Shown piece by piece: positions 42,098-50,823 of a DNA stretch of 64,000 nt. Each line of letters opens with the position of its first letter. The stretch's first letter is position 1. The position numbers and the translations under genes were made by a program. Below the pieces are notes generated by a model. It did not search any database and had not been told where the DNA came from. It saw only the letters and a program-made list of their open reading frames with translations. The stretch is from Spirosoma fluviale (GTDB lineage Bacteria > Bacteroidota > Bacteroidia > Cytophagales > Spirosomataceae): NCBI RefSeq assembly GCF_900230225.1, contig NZ_OCNH01000001.1, positions 2,108,001 to 2,172,000 on the forward strand, read 5' to 3'.

Positions 42098-42922
42098 TCA
42101 CAAGCGATAGAACATGCTGTACTGGAGGCTTCCGTAAACGCGAAAAACGGTTAGCACGCAGGTCGACGCGGTGGCCTTGCCATCGTTAAAGGCAGGTTTC
42201 CAGTTGAGCTTTTCGGGTGTCCACTCGGGCATGTTCCGAATCACCTGCTGCACGTAGGAGACGGCTTCGGGCATTTTCGTATTTTCCGACACGTTCGTAT
42301 TCAATAATACGCCAATGCCCGTCACCTGCCCGATTTCATTGATGGCAAGGGTAGCGGTAACCCGCCGGATGCGTTCGCCATCAACCAGCGGCCCAAGTTT
42401 TTGCTTCATGTAAGCCGAAAGATCATTGGGTTTCCCCAGAAACTGGGCCGACTGGTAGAAGGGCGTGCACGCTTCTTTGACTCCATCTACTGTGAAGCAA
42501 CTACTCTGTGTTATACGCCCATTACGGTAGTACTCTTTTCGCTTGATAGACCCGTCTTCATAAAAGACCATGAACGGGCCGTGGAGTATATCATCTTTAT
42601 ATTCGCAGGTAATATAAGGCTTCCCGGTGAGGTACATGATTTTCGTAGGTCCATACCGGAATATGCGGCTAAGACTATCCAGCCGAAAGCCGTTTGGCAG
42701 CGTTTGGGGCAGAAGCTGGTAGGAATCCTGCCGAAATAAAGAACCGTTTTTCAGCAACGTCCGAACTGTAAAGTACTGGTTGCGTTTACCGAAATAGAGA
42801 ATTTCTTCGTCGTACTCAGCAAATGTACGACGCACAGTCTGGCTGTTTTTAGCCAGATCGGGTTGCGCCTGAACGGGCAGGCAGAACAACAGGCCAAGTA
42901 ACAGTTTGTAAACAGCATTCAT
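42098..42922 (-). CDS. Secreted protein with YwqK/MORN-like repeat and TonB-type C-terminus
   Basis: 274 residues from the ATG at 42922, which begins a signal peptide (MNAVYKLLLGLLFCLPVQAQ). The central part has YwqK/MORN-like lines (GKPYITCEYKDDILHGPFMV, FYEDGSIKRKEYYRNGRI). The last 90 residues, VTATLAINEIGQVTGIGVLL and VQQVIRNMPEWTPEKLNWKP, match the TonB C-terminal (energy transducer) domain typical of Bacteroidota, here without the membrane anchor and Pro-rich linker of TonB. It is probably periplasmic. The function is unknown. Confidence 0.8.
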   Translation of the reverse strand: MNAVYKLLLGLLFCLPVQAQPDLAKNSQTVRRTFAEYDEEILYFGKRNQYFTVRTLLKNGSLFRQDSYQLLPQTLPNGFRLDSLSRIFRYGPTKIMYLTGKPYITCEYKDDILHGPFMVFYEDGSIKRKEYYRNGRITQSSCFTVDGVKEACTPFYQSAQFLGKPNDLSAYMKQKLGPLVDGERIRRVTATLAINEIGQVTGIGVLLNTNVSENTKMPEAVSYVQQVIRNMPEWTPEKLNWKPAFNDGKATASTCVLTVFRVYGSLQYSMFYRL

Positions 42923-43050
42923 AAACAAATCGATCTGTCTATTTTTCGCGCAATACCCGGTAAGCAATTGCCCAATAACTGGCATAACAGACGTACTACC
43001 AATATAGTTATTATCAGTTTATGTTTTAATCCTCTCCTGATTTTTCGGCT

Positions 43051-43473
43051 ATGGCCATTTTCCAGCACACGTTTCAGCTTCCTGCTTATCCACGCGGTTT
43101 TCACCTGATCACCAATACCATTGAACGGGAGTTTGCCGATCTTCGGCGCATCAAGATTGGCATACTACAGGTATTTATTCAGCATACATCAGCCAGCCTG
43201 ACCATCAATGAAAACGCCGACCCAACCGTCCGGGGCGACTTCGAGCGATTCTTTAACCGGACCGTTCGCGAAAATGAACCCTATTACGAGCACGATTATG
43301 AAGGCTCCGACGATATGCCCGCCCACCTGAAAGCAGCCCTGCTTGGCCACTCCGTCACGATCCCGATCACTAACGGACGGCTGAACCTCGGCATCTGGCA
43401 GGGCATCTATCTGGGCGAACACCGCAACAACGGCGGTCGTCGAACCCTCGTGTTGACCGCCTGGGGCGAGTAA
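43051..43473 (+). CDS. YjbQ family protein (UPF0047)
   Basis: 140 residues, complete family length. Conserved parts: FIQHTSASLTINENADPTVR, FFNRTVRENEPYYEHDYEGS, DDMPAHLKAALLGHSVTIPI and NGRLNLGIWQGIYLGEHR. Family members show weak thiamine-phosphate synthase activity, and the His/Glu/Asp set suggests a metal or phosphate ligand site; the physiological role is unclear. It lies between the TonB-type and DUF255 genes and converges with the latter over 18 bases. Confidence 0.93.
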   Translation: MAIFQHTFQLPAYPRGFHLITNTIEREFADLRRIKIGILQVFIQHTSASLTINENADPTVRGDFERFFNRTVRENEPYYEHDYEGSDDMPAHLKAALLGHSVTIPITNGRLNLGIWQGIYLGEHRNNGGRRTLVLTAWGE

Positions 43474-43491
43474 CCGGCAGTCGACTCGGTC

Positions 43492-45600
43492 TCAATGCAC
43501 CAGCTCTCTCACCTCGCTTACGCTCGTTACCGGCAACTGGCAGGCTCGGTTGTAGCAAACGTAAATCGCCGTCTGTCCATCGACCAGGCCCCGGTGCTGC
43601 AACAGGGGCAGTCCGTCCGGTCCCGTTTCCTGTAAATCGCTGGTACCGCAGAAAACCCTGTTCGGGTAAAAATCGGCGTCCATCTCTGCCCGAAACTGCT
43701 CAGCTTCCGGACCAACAATGGCAATCTCGGCCGTGGGTCGGGCTCGCAGGGCAAATTGGGCGGCCCAGTTGGTCAGGTAATCGGCGTTTTGCTGCACCAA
43801 TGGCTGTACTCGCCCCAGCATCTGGTCGGCGCGTTCGGCGTAGGCCGGTCGGTCGAGTAGTAAACTCAGGACGTACAGGTTTTCGGCCATCATCGAATTA
43901 GACGATGGAATAACGTTATCGAACAGTTCTTTCCGGCGGGCAATCAACTCTTCACTGTTTTTGTCGGTGAAGAACAGCAGCGGCTCCGGACCCGTTAGTT
44001 CATCGACGGACGAATCCGCAAAATTGGTCAGTACATACTGCATGAGTTGATCTGCTTCGGCCAGCCAGCTTCGGGTGAAGGTTGCCTGATACAAGGCCAG
44101 AAGGCCATCGATCACGGCGGCATAATCGTCAAGGAAACCCGCCTGTCGCGCCCGTCCTGTTCCACCTTCGCTCACTTTGTAGGTATGCCAGAGCCGACCA
44201 TTTCGGCTGTCGCGCATTTTTTTGAGCAGAAAATACGCCAGACGAAGCGCCAGCGTCAGAAACTCCGGTTCGCCAAAAACGCGGTAAGCTGTAACGAGTC
44301 CCTTCAGCATGAGTCCATTCCAGGAACAGAGAATCTTATCGTCGAGGCCGGGCCGGATGCGTTCGTTACGCACCCGCAGCAACCGCGTATGGGTAGCATC
44401 CAGACGCACATTCAGATCGGCAGCCGACCAGCCCATTCGAGCCATAAACTCCTCATCGGATTCTATCCGGTGAAGAATGTTTCGACCGTGTTCCCAGTTA
44501 CCGGCTTCGCTTATGGAGTACAAATCCGCGAACCAGTCGAACTCAGCCCCCAGAATTTCCCTTAGTTCGGGGGTGGTAAACGTATAGAATTTCCCTTCTA
44601 CCCCTTCGCTGTCGGCATCGAGGGCCGAATAAAAGCCGCCCTCCGGACTCAGCAGCTCACGTTGGGCAAAGGCAATCGTCTGGTAGACAATGTGTTTGTA
44701 CAGTTTGCTTTTCGTTTGGCTGTAGGCTTCCGAATACAGGGTAAGCAGTTGGGCGTTATCATACAGCATTTTCTCGAAGTGGGGCGCAAACCAGTCGGCA
44801 TCGGTCGAATAGCGGGCAAACCCGCCCCCCAACTGGTCGTAGATACCGCCAAGCGCCATACGATCGAGTGTAGTCCGGACCAGATGCAGTGCCTGAGCTG
44901 ACGTTTCCAGGCTTTCGGTTGTTTGCCGGGATGATGCCGACGAGGCCACGGCCTGGTATCGGAGCAGGAATCGCCATACGCTGGGCATTGGGAACTTAGG
45001 TGCCCGGCGCATACCTCCCTTTTCATCATCCGCTTTTACGGCTACTTTCCGGAAAAGCACATCCAGCGTTTCGGGGGCAAACAGGGGGTCATTCTGCGTC
45101 AGGCCGTAACGCTCGGCATCCGAAAGGTTCAGTTCACGGGCAAATCCCTCCGCCGACTGGGCCAGATCGGCGCGGTGTTCAGCAAATGCATTGTCGATAC
45201 TTTCCAGCAGATTCACCCAGTTTTTGGGAGGCAGATAGGTAACGCCATAGAACGGTTTGGCGTCGGGCATGAGGAACACATTAAGAGGCCAGCCGCCCTG
45301 TACGCCCATTGCCTGCACGGCATCCATGTAAATAGCATCGACATCGGGGCGCTCCTCCCGGTCAACTTTAATGCACACAAAATGCTCGTTCATCACCTGC
45401 GCTACGGCTTCCTTTTCGAACGACTCCCGCTCCATAACGTGGCACCAGTGACAGGCCGAGTACCCGATACTGACAATAATGGGTTTGTCTTCCTCAATGG
45501 CTCTGGTCAGGGCTTCGTCGCCCCACGGGTACCAGTTCACGGGGTTTTCTGCGTGTTGAAGGAGGTATGGGCTGGTCTCGTACTGGAGTTGGTTAGGCAT
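43492..45600 (-). CDS. DUF255 thioredoxin-domain protein (YyaL/SSP411-like)
   Basis: 702 residues from the ATG at 45600 ([20 protein letters not shown]), the family start; eight extra codons lie upstream. The thioredoxin-like domain has [32 protein letters not shown] (CxxC) and [20 protein letters not shown], then [12 protein letters not shown]. An (alpha/alpha)6 domain similar to N-acylglucosamine 2-epimerase follows, with [17 protein letters not shown] and [19 protein letters not shown]. It is cytoplasmic and of unknown function; length and motifs are complete. Confidence 0.94.
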   Translation of the reverse strand: MPNQLQYETSPYLLQHAENPVNWYPWGDEALTRAIEEDKPIIVSIGYSACHWCHVMERESFEKEAVAQVMNEHFVCIKVDREERPDVDAIYMDAVQAMGVQGGWPLNVFLMPDAKPFYGVTYLPPKNWVNLLESIDNAFAEHRADLAQSAEGFARELNLSDAERYGLTQNDPLFAPETLDVLFRKVAVKADDEKGGMRRAPKFPMPSVWRFLLRYQAVASSASSRQTTESLETSAQALHLVRTTLDRMALGGIYDQLGGGFARYSTDADWFAPHFEKMLYDNAQLLTLYSEAYSQTKSKLYKHIVYQTIAFAQRELLSPEGGFYSALDADSEGVEGKFYTFTTPELREILGAEFDWFADLYSISEAGNWEHGRNILHRIESDEEFMARMGWSAADLNVRLDATHTRLLRVRNERIRPGLDDKILCSWNGLMLKGLVTAYRVFGEPEFLTLALRLAYFLLKKMRDSRNGRLWHTYKVSEGGTGRARQAGFLDDYAAVIDGLLALYQATFTRSWLAEADQLMQYVLTNFADSSVDELTGPEPLLFFTDKNSEELIARRKELFDNVIPSSNSMMAENLYVLSLLLDRPAYAERADQMLGRVQPLVQQNADYLTNWAAQFALRARPTAEIAIVGPEAEQFRAEMDADFYPNRVFCGTSDLQETGPDGLPLLQHRGLVDGQTAIYVCYNRACQLPVTSVSEVRELVH

Positions 45601-45644
45601 AAGCTGGAATGGGAATGACGGCACGGGGGTTGGTTACCCGCTGT

Positions 45645-47294
45645 TTACAACCCCTGAATAACTATTTTTTTTGACTGGATCTGGTCGCCACTTTGTACCC
45701 GGAGAAAATAAATCCCCGCTGGCAAATTGGCTATGTTTACACTCTCTTTGAGGGTGTTGACCTCCCGTTTAACCACCGGCTGACCGCTTGTGTTCAACAA
45801 TGTGAGGCTGGTGGGCGTAGCGGGTAAGCGTCCAAAGGTTACGGTAAGCGTTGTCTGCGCCGGATTCGGAAACACCGTCATATTAGCCAGAACAGGCTCG
45901 TTTGCCGTCACGACGCCCATATCGAACTGGCACAGATACACCTCACGGCCGGTGAGTTCGATGGTCTGCTGCCAGGTTTTGTACCGGACCGTCAGATTCG
46001 TTTTGGCTCCTTCTTCGGCATAGGGATTCTGGGCGGCAACCAGAATTTTGTTGCCTTTGGCTACCCCCCGCCAAACGGGAAGTTCTTTATCCAGCAGATC
46101 GCGGGCGGGGGTTTCAATGACCAGTTCGTAGGTGCCCTGAAACATATCGGCAAAGCGCGACAGCCGGTACAGTCCGTGCGTGAAATGCTCGTAAGCCGCG
46201 TAGGTATCCGTCCGGGTTGGGGTCAGCGTTGGGTTTTCCCACAGCCATAAACCGGCCGCTCCCGAAAAGAACGGGAAAATAGCGGTGGCTTCGGCCATAA
46301 ACCGCTGAATGAAATTCGGGTAGCTGGTCGAACTATCGTGGTAACGCAGCCAGACCCAGGGCACTACGGGTTTGGGACTCCAGGCCCGATTGACTTCAAC
46401 CTGAAAGAGTAAATAGGCCAGATACTGCCTGGCAAACGGATTCGGGTAATCGTAGAAATAATAAGCCGATGGCGACAGCGAATTGAGCTGTTCGTAATAC
46501 GGTCCGCCAATGCTACGACCTGTCGAATCCTGAACCAGGTAATTTGTCCGGGCGAGGTTGGTTGACCAGTCGGCCCAGGAGAAAGTCGATACGTTCATGT
46601 ACGTATTCAGAACGGGCGAATCGGCATAACTGGTCAGGCTGATGTTGGTCAGATCGGCATGTTGACGTATGTACCGGGCGGCTTCGGCGTACAGATTCCG
46701 CATGTCCCGTTTGTAGGCTGCAATAAAGTTAGCGTCGGACAGGTTGCGGTATTGGGCGGGGACACGCGTATCGGTTTTGATTCTCAGGATTCGGGTGTCG
46801 GTTTCCAGAATCCGCTCAATATCGAGCGCCAGCCGACTAATCGGCAGTATGTACAAACCGGCTGAATTTTTCTGCCCACCCGCCAGACCCGACAGGAAAC
46901 TATCCCAATTGGCGCGGTAAGCGTTCAGGTCGTTGGCCCACGGGCTTTCGATGGTTTCCCAGGGCTGGCCCAGACCGGTAGCCACGCCATAGTAAACTAC
47001 CGCCCGTTGGGCAGGTTTTACCAAAGAACCAAACTCATTATCTCTGACATCAACCAGCTGGCTGAATCCATGCCGGAGCGGGCTGGCCTGCGTATCCGAA
47101 AACCGGGGGCCACCGTAAATGATCGGGAAAGGCAGCGAAAAATCAGGGAATTTACTCCACTCAATCAGGTTCGGCTGCGTAACCGGGGTAAAGCTAAGCC
47201 GCTCGGCACATTGCAGCTGAGCCGTTGCTACGGGAGATAGCCCCGGCAAAAGGCCCATCAAACAGATAAAGAAAAAGCCAAATGAAGCGCGCAT
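45645..47294 (-). CDS. Secreted T9SS cargo protein, glycoside-hydrolase-like, function unknown
   Basis: 549 residues from the ATG at 47294, which starts a good signal peptide (SFGFFFICLMGLLPGLSPVA, then TAQ). A long alpha/beta region has barrel-like strands with YGVATGLGQPWE, WADWSTNLARTNY and PKPVVPWVWLRYHDSS. It may be a glycoside-hydrolase-type barrel, but no catalytic motif is clear. The C-terminal 80 residues (NMTVFPNPAQTTLTVTF to NIANLPAGIYFLRVQSGDQ, and KKIVIQ) form a type A T9SS sorting domain, so the protein is exported across the outer membrane. It is divergent from the lipoprotein gene at 47390. Confidence 0.85.
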   Translation of the reverse strand: MRASFGFFFICLMGLLPGLSPVATAQLQCAERLSFTPVTQPNLIEWSKFPDFSLPFPIIYGGPRFSDTQASPLRHGFSQLVDVRDNEFGSLVKPAQRAVVYYGVATGLGQPWETIESPWANDLNAYRANWDSFLSGLAGGQKNSAGLYILPISRLALDIERILETDTRILRIKTDTRVPAQYRNLSDANFIAAYKRDMRNLYAEAARYIRQHADLTNISLTSYADSPVLNTYMNVSTFSWADWSTNLARTNYLVQDSTGRSIGGPYYEQLNSLSPSAYYFYDYPNPFARQYLAYLLFQVEVNRAWSPKPVVPWVWLRYHDSSTSYPNFIQRFMAEATAIFPFFSGAAGLWLWENPTLTPTRTDTYAAYEHFTHGLYRLSRFADMFQGTYELVIETPARDLLDKELPVWRGVAKGNKILVAAQNPYAEEGAKTNLTVRYKTWQQTIELTGREVYLCQFDMGVVTANEPVLANMTVFPNPAQTTLTVTFGRLPATPTSLTLLNTSGQPVVKREVNTLKESVNIANLPAGIYFLRVQSGDQIQSKKIVIQGL

Positions 47295-47389
47295 TGCTTG
47301 AAGTTTCGCCAAAACTACGGAATTTTAGGAGCGTAAAGCAGTCCACTCGGTAAACGAATTGGTCAACACCGCTCGTTAGTCTTTTACGT

Positions 47390-47878
47390 ATGAAACGAAA
47401 CCAACAACTCCATTCCGTTATGTCTCCACTTCGAATTCTGTTCTTCTGTACAGTTCTGTTCAGCGTTCTCACCGGTTGCTCGAATGATAACGGTACCGAC
47501 CCGAACCCAACTCCAGCATCTCAGTCAGAATTGCTCGTTGCCAATAACTGGATAACCAATCGCGTATCCACGCCCGACGGTCAGGAAATCAACAGAAACC
47601 GCCTGAATATAGCAACCCAGGTGCTGTACGACCTGAATATGCAGTTCCGTAACAACGGAACGGTTCGGGCACTCGACCCCCAACAGTCCAACTCGGTTAT
47701 CAACCAGGGCACCTGGGTGCTGGCTGCCGACAGCAAGTCCATCGATGTCGATGTGCAGGGATTCAAAGGTAATTTTCCAATTGTGCAACTCACAAAGAAC
47801 AAACTCATCCTCCGCCAACGCGCCCCGGTCGATGGGAAAGATGCGGATATCAATCTGGAATTTGTACCAAGTTTGTAA
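47390..47878 (+). CDS. Lipocalin-like lipoprotein
   Basis: 162 residues. The signal has ILFFCTVLFSVLTGC with the lipobox cysteine near residue 30; a second ATG at 47420 would give a shorter and more typical signal. A short Pro/Thr linker is followed by a domain like the lipocalin-like (DUF5004/4923-type) proteins of Bacteroidota: ELLVANNWITNRVSTPDG, FRNNGTVRALDPQ, NQGTWVLAADSKSIDVDV and KNKLILRQRAP. It is probably anchored in the outer membrane. Ligand unknown. A complex palindromic element starts eight bases after its stop. Confidence 0.8.
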   Translation: MKRNQQLHSVMSPLRILFFCTVLFSVLTGCSNDNGTDPNPTPASQSELLVANNWITNRVSTPDGQEINRNRLNIATQVLYDLNMQFRNNGTVRALDPQQSNSVINQGTWVLAADSKSIDVDVQGFKGNFPIVQLTKNKLILRQRAPVDGKDADINLEFVPSL

Positions 47879-47885
47879 TTGGTGA

Positions 47886-47978
47886 AGTGGGTGGATGTGG
47901 TGTCGGGTCTGAGGACCCGACACAAATTGCTGACGCGAGCGTGTCGGGTCCTCAGACCCGACACCACATCCACTCACT
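47886..47978. repeat. 38-bp near-perfect inverted repeat with nested palindromes
   Basis: Arms 47886-47923 and 47941-47978 match over 38 bases with one G:U mismatch. Each arm contains its own palindrome, GTCGGGTC-TGAG-GACCCGAC and its complement, so two alternative foldings exist (one long hairpin or two short ones), like paired REP/BIME units. The flanks (AGTGGGTGGATGTGG / CCACATCCACTCACT) follow the foldback style; the core is different and looks transposable. Confidence 0.85.
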
Positions 47979-48007
47979 CCACTACTCCACCTACTCTCCA
48001 CCCTACC

Positions 48008-48886
48008 ATGAAATTCGAAACTGAGCCGGGCTTTTTTGTCCATGCCGACGCCTGGGGTGAGCCAGCGAATCCACCCGTTTTGCTCTTGCACGGGGGCGGG
48101 CAAACGCGGCATTCGTGGGGCGATACCGCGAACGTACTGGCCAACGCAGGCTGGTATGCCATAGCCCTCGATGCCCGTGGCCACGGAGACAGCGACTGGT
48201 CGGACAAGGCCCACTACAGCATCGACTACCTGGCAAATGACCTCCGGAAAATCTGCGCCACCTTCGACCAGAAACCCGCACTCGTTGGGGCATCCATGGG
48301 CGGTATGACGGCCCTCGTTGCAGAAGGCGAACGGGGAACGGACTACCCGAACTCAATTTGCTCGGCCATTGTGCTGGTCGACATTGCCCCGCGTAGCGAA
48401 CATAAAGGCATAGAACGCATTTTTGCCTTTATGAGTCAGAATCTGGACGGCTTTGCCACCCTCGGCGAAGCCGCCGAAGCCGTGGCGGCTTACCTGCCCA
48501 ATCGGCCGCGCCCGTCGGATAACAGCCGTCTGGAAAAGAATCTGCGTCTTCGGCGGGGACCTCATGGCGACATGCGCTACTTTTGGCACTGGGACCCCAA
48601 CATGCTGAACATCTGGCGGCACAGCACCGGCCCGGACAAACAGACGAGCAACGAAAACAGATTGTATCAGGCGGCTCATTCACTCACCGTCCCAACGCTT
48701 ATTGTTCGCGGTGGCATCAGCGACGTTGTGAGCGAAAAAGTCATGGCCGAGTTTTTAGATGCGGTACCCCATGTGAAGAGCATTAGCGTGGCCGACGCCG
48801 GACATATGGTTGCGGGCGACTCAAATCACGCCTTTACCAATGCAGTTATTGATTTTTTAAGTGGAGTTAGTGAGGTAAGTAAATAG
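48008..48886 (+). CDS. Alpha/beta-fold hydrolase
   Basis: 292 residues from the ATG at 48008; the frame is open back to 47879 but that part is the palindromic element. Motifs: VLLLHGGGQTRHSWGD (oxyanion loop), ALDARGHGDSDWS, LVGASMGGMTALVAE (nucleophile Ser in G-A-S-M-G), VRGGISDVVSE (acid) and DAGHMVAGDSNHAF (His). It is cytoplasmic; substrate unknown, with peroxidase, esterase or epoxide-hydrolase type members nearby in sequence space. The last ten codons (SGVSEVSK-stop) are formed by the 5' arm of the following foldback element, suggesting the C-terminus was changed by it. Confidence 0.9.
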   Translation: MKFETEPGFFVHADAWGEPANPPVLLLHGGGQTRHSWGDTANVLANAGWYAIALDARGHGDSDWSDKAHYSIDYLANDLRKICATFDQKPALVGASMGGMTALVAEGERGTDYPNSICSAIVLVDIAPRSEHKGIERIFAFMSQNLDGFATLGEAAEAVAAYLPNRPRPSDNSRLEKNLRLRRGPHGDMRYFWHWDPNMLNIWRHSTGPDKQTSNENRLYQAAHSLTVPTLIVRGGISDVVSEKVMAEFLDAVPHVKSISVADAGHMVAGDSNHAFTNAVIDFLSGVSEVSK

Positions 48887-48982
48887 TGTAGTAAGTGATG
48901 TAAGTTTGCTGGACCCTAGCGAGTAACTTACTTCACCCACTTTACTTAATTAACTTACTTTACCTGCTCCACTTACTTTACC
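48860..48982. repeat. Long foldback element reaching into the hydrolase gene
   Basis: The 5' arm (48860-48905), AGTGGAGTTAGTGAGGTAAG onward, has no C and includes the stop codon and last codons of the hydrolase gene. The 3' arm (48925-48982) is CTTACTTCACCCACTTTACT-like with one G. Pairing is good over most of the length. It lies between two co-directional genes. Confidence 0.75.
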
Positions 48983-48988
48983 TTTTTA

Positions 48989-50308
48989 ATGAAAAATTCC
49001 CCCCGTACACTAACCGCCTGGACGTATTATGACTGGGCCAACTCGGTTCACTCTCTGGTGATTGTATCGAGTATCTTCCCGGTTTATTTTTCCGCGACAG
49101 CCCTCAACGAGGCCGGTGGTCCGATCATCAACTTTTTGGGTTTCTCCGTTAAGAACTCGGTCCTTTTTTCGTACACCATCTCGGCGGCTTTTTTATTTAC
49201 CGCCCTGCTCTCCCCCATCTGTTCGGCCATCGCCGATTATAGCGGCCACAAAAAAGCGTTCATGAAAGCCTTCTGTTATACGGGAGCCATCAGCTGCAGT
49301 CTGCTTTATTTCTTTACGAAGGAGACCACCACTTTTTCGGTTTTCTGCTTCTGGCTGAGTCTTATTGGCTGGAGCGGCAGCATTGTCTTTTACAATTCTT
49401 ACCTGCCCGACATTGCTACCGAAGACCAGTACGACCGGGTGAGCGCCCGCGGCTTTTCGATGGGGTACATTGGTAGTGTGCTGCTCATGATCATAAACCT
49501 GGTCGTGATTCTGAAGCGGGAGTGGTTCGGCAACATATCCGAAGGTTTAGCTTCCCGAATCGCCTTCCTGACCGTGGGCCTCTGGTGGATCGGGTTCGCC
49601 CAGATCCCCTTTAGCCGACTACCGGATGGCGTTAAAAAGGACAGGGCTGAAGGGCAGAAAGTCAATTACCTGCTGAATGGCTTCAGGGAGTTGCGCCAAG
49701 TGTGGGCCGATTTGCAGCAACAACCACTGGCCAAGCGATTTCTGGTCTCCTTTTTTGTCTATAACATGGCGGTACAAACGGTCATGTACGTGGCCACCAT
49801 TTTCGGGAGTGATGAGTTGAAACTTCCGGGACAAAGCCTGATCATTACCGTCTTGCTGATTCAACTCGTAGCTATACCGGGGGCGTATGGTTTCTCACGG
49901 CTTTCCGAATGGCTTGGCAATACCCATGCGCTAATGGTAGCGGTAATTGTCTGGATCGGTATCTGCGCTGGCGCGTATTACGTACAAACACAATCGCAGT
50001 TTTTTGTGCTGGCGGCCATCGTAGGACTGGTGATGGGCGGTATTCAGTCGCTCTCCCGGTCAACCTACTCTAAACTCATTCCGGCCACGACCGACACCGC
50101 GTCCTTTTTTAGCTTTTATGACGTCACCGAAAAGCTGTCTATCGTGTTGGGAACGCTCGTTTATGGGTTAATCGAACAAATTACCGGAAGTATGCGCAAT
50201 TCGGTACTCGCTCTGTTACTGCTGTTTGTGATTGGATTTGTGCTTTTGTGGCGAATTCCTTCACAAAAAGTTTACCATACCCATTTACAGAACGCAGAAG
50301 TTTTGTAA
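48989..50308 (+). CDS. MFS transporter of the UMF1 / Atg22-like family
   Basis: 439 residues, about 12 membrane segments. It begins with TLTAWTYYDWANSVHSLVI, the typical YDWANS start of the UMF1 family, followed by ALLSPICSAIADYSGHKKAF, FYNSYLPDIATEDQYDRVSA and RGFSMGYIGSVLLM. Fungal Atg22 exports amino acids from the vacuole; bacterial substrates are not known. It starts six bases after the foldback element that follows the hydrolase gene, so that structure is close to its ribosome-binding site. Confidence 0.93.
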   Translation: MKNSPRTLTAWTYYDWANSVHSLVIVSSIFPVYFSATALNEAGGPIINFLGFSVKNSVLFSYTISAAFLFTALLSPICSAIADYSGHKKAFMKAFCYTGAISCSLLYFFTKETTTFSVFCFWLSLIGWSGSIVFYNSYLPDIATEDQYDRVSARGFSMGYIGSVLLMIINLVVILKREWFGNISEGLASRIAFLTVGLWWIGFAQIPFSRLPDGVKKDRAEGQKVNYLLNGFRELRQVWADLQQQPLAKRFLVSFFVYNMAVQTVMYVATIFGSDELKLPGQSLIITVLLIQLVAIPGAYGFSRLSEWLGNTHALMVAVIVWIGICAGAYYVQTQSQFFVLAAIVGLVMGGIQSLSRSTYSKLIPATTDTASFFSFYDVTEKLSIVLGTLVYGLIEQITGSMRNSVLALLLLFVIGFVLLWRIPSQKVYHTHLQNAEVL

Positions 50309-50324
50309 GTTTGCAATCATATAT

Positions 50325-50397
50325 GTGATATATGATGTAGAATATATGTCAACAGCATCGTCTTTTAACTATATGCTATATCATACATCATACCTCT
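50325..50397. repeat. Foldback element between UMF1 transporter and tRNA-Val
   Basis: The 5' arm GTGATATATGATGTAGAATA (from 50325) contains no C. The 3' arm ACTATATGCTATATCATACA (from 50369 to about 50397) contains one G. It ends five bases before the tRNA. The words recur at 19151. Confidence 0.7.
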
Positions 50398-50401
50398 AAA
50401 A

Positions 50402-50476
50402 AGGAGGTTAGCTCAGTTGGTTCAGAGCGCTGCTTTGACAGAGCAGAGGTCAGCGGTTCGAGCCCGCTACTTCCTA
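50402..50476 (+). tRNA. tRNA-Val (anticodon GAC)
   Basis: 75 bases. Acceptor AGGAGGT pairs with ACTTCCT (one G:U), discriminator A. D arm GCTC-AGTTGGTTCA-GAGC, anticodon stem CTGCT/AGCAG with loop TTGACAG (anticodon GAC), T arm AGCGG-TTCGAGC-CCGCT. CCA is not fully encoded (the following bases are CAA). Confidence 0.95.
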
Positions 50477-50490
50477 CAAACGAATACCAA

Positions 50491-50523
50491 ACCTCGAAAA
50501 CTAGCCGTTTTCGAGGTTTTTTT
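50491..50523 (+). terminator. Terminator of tRNA-Val
   Basis: Arms ACCTCGAAAAC (50491-50501) and GTTTTCGAGGT (50507-50517) are perfect and followed by a T run. Confidence 0.9.
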
Positions 50524-50823
50524 ATGCCAATCTATACCGTTCGCCGATTAAGTAGCCTACATGCGCTCTAATTGGCGGGAACGGCTGAAAAAATTGACTG
50601 CCGTAAAAAAAATTACCGCTCCAAAATTCATCATTTGGTCATTTCTTGTCCGTTTGGCTGCTTTAAGCCCACGACCTGCTTTATCCTCTTTCCGGAATTT
50701 GAACCTGTCACGCACAGGTAGCACTGTAGTCAGCAGCTTATATCGAGGTGTTCACCACCAGCTATTGCTGTCAACTATTTTTTAATCGAGTAACCTTTTA
50801 CCCTTTCTCTCCGCAGCATACAC
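50524..50823. other. Intergenic region, no gene seen
   Basis: 300 bases between the tRNA terminator and the beta-helix gene. A 74-codon frame at 50561-50785 has a composition unlike the neighbouring proteins and no ribosome-binding site; I do not count it as a gene. No strong hairpin was noted. Confidence 0.5.

Noticed and set aside
47879..48007. N-terminal extension of the hydrolase frame
   Set aside because: The extension is entirely encoded by the inverted repeat; homologous proteins start at the ATG at 48008.
47525..48214. 229-codon minus-strand frame
   Set aside because: It is antisense to the lipocalin-like lipoprotein and hydrolase genes and runs through the palindromic element; the plus-strand genes carry clear motifs.
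50561..50785. 74-codon plus-strand frame before the beta-helix gene
   Set aside because: Basic, low-complexity composition unlike neighbouring proteins and no start signal.
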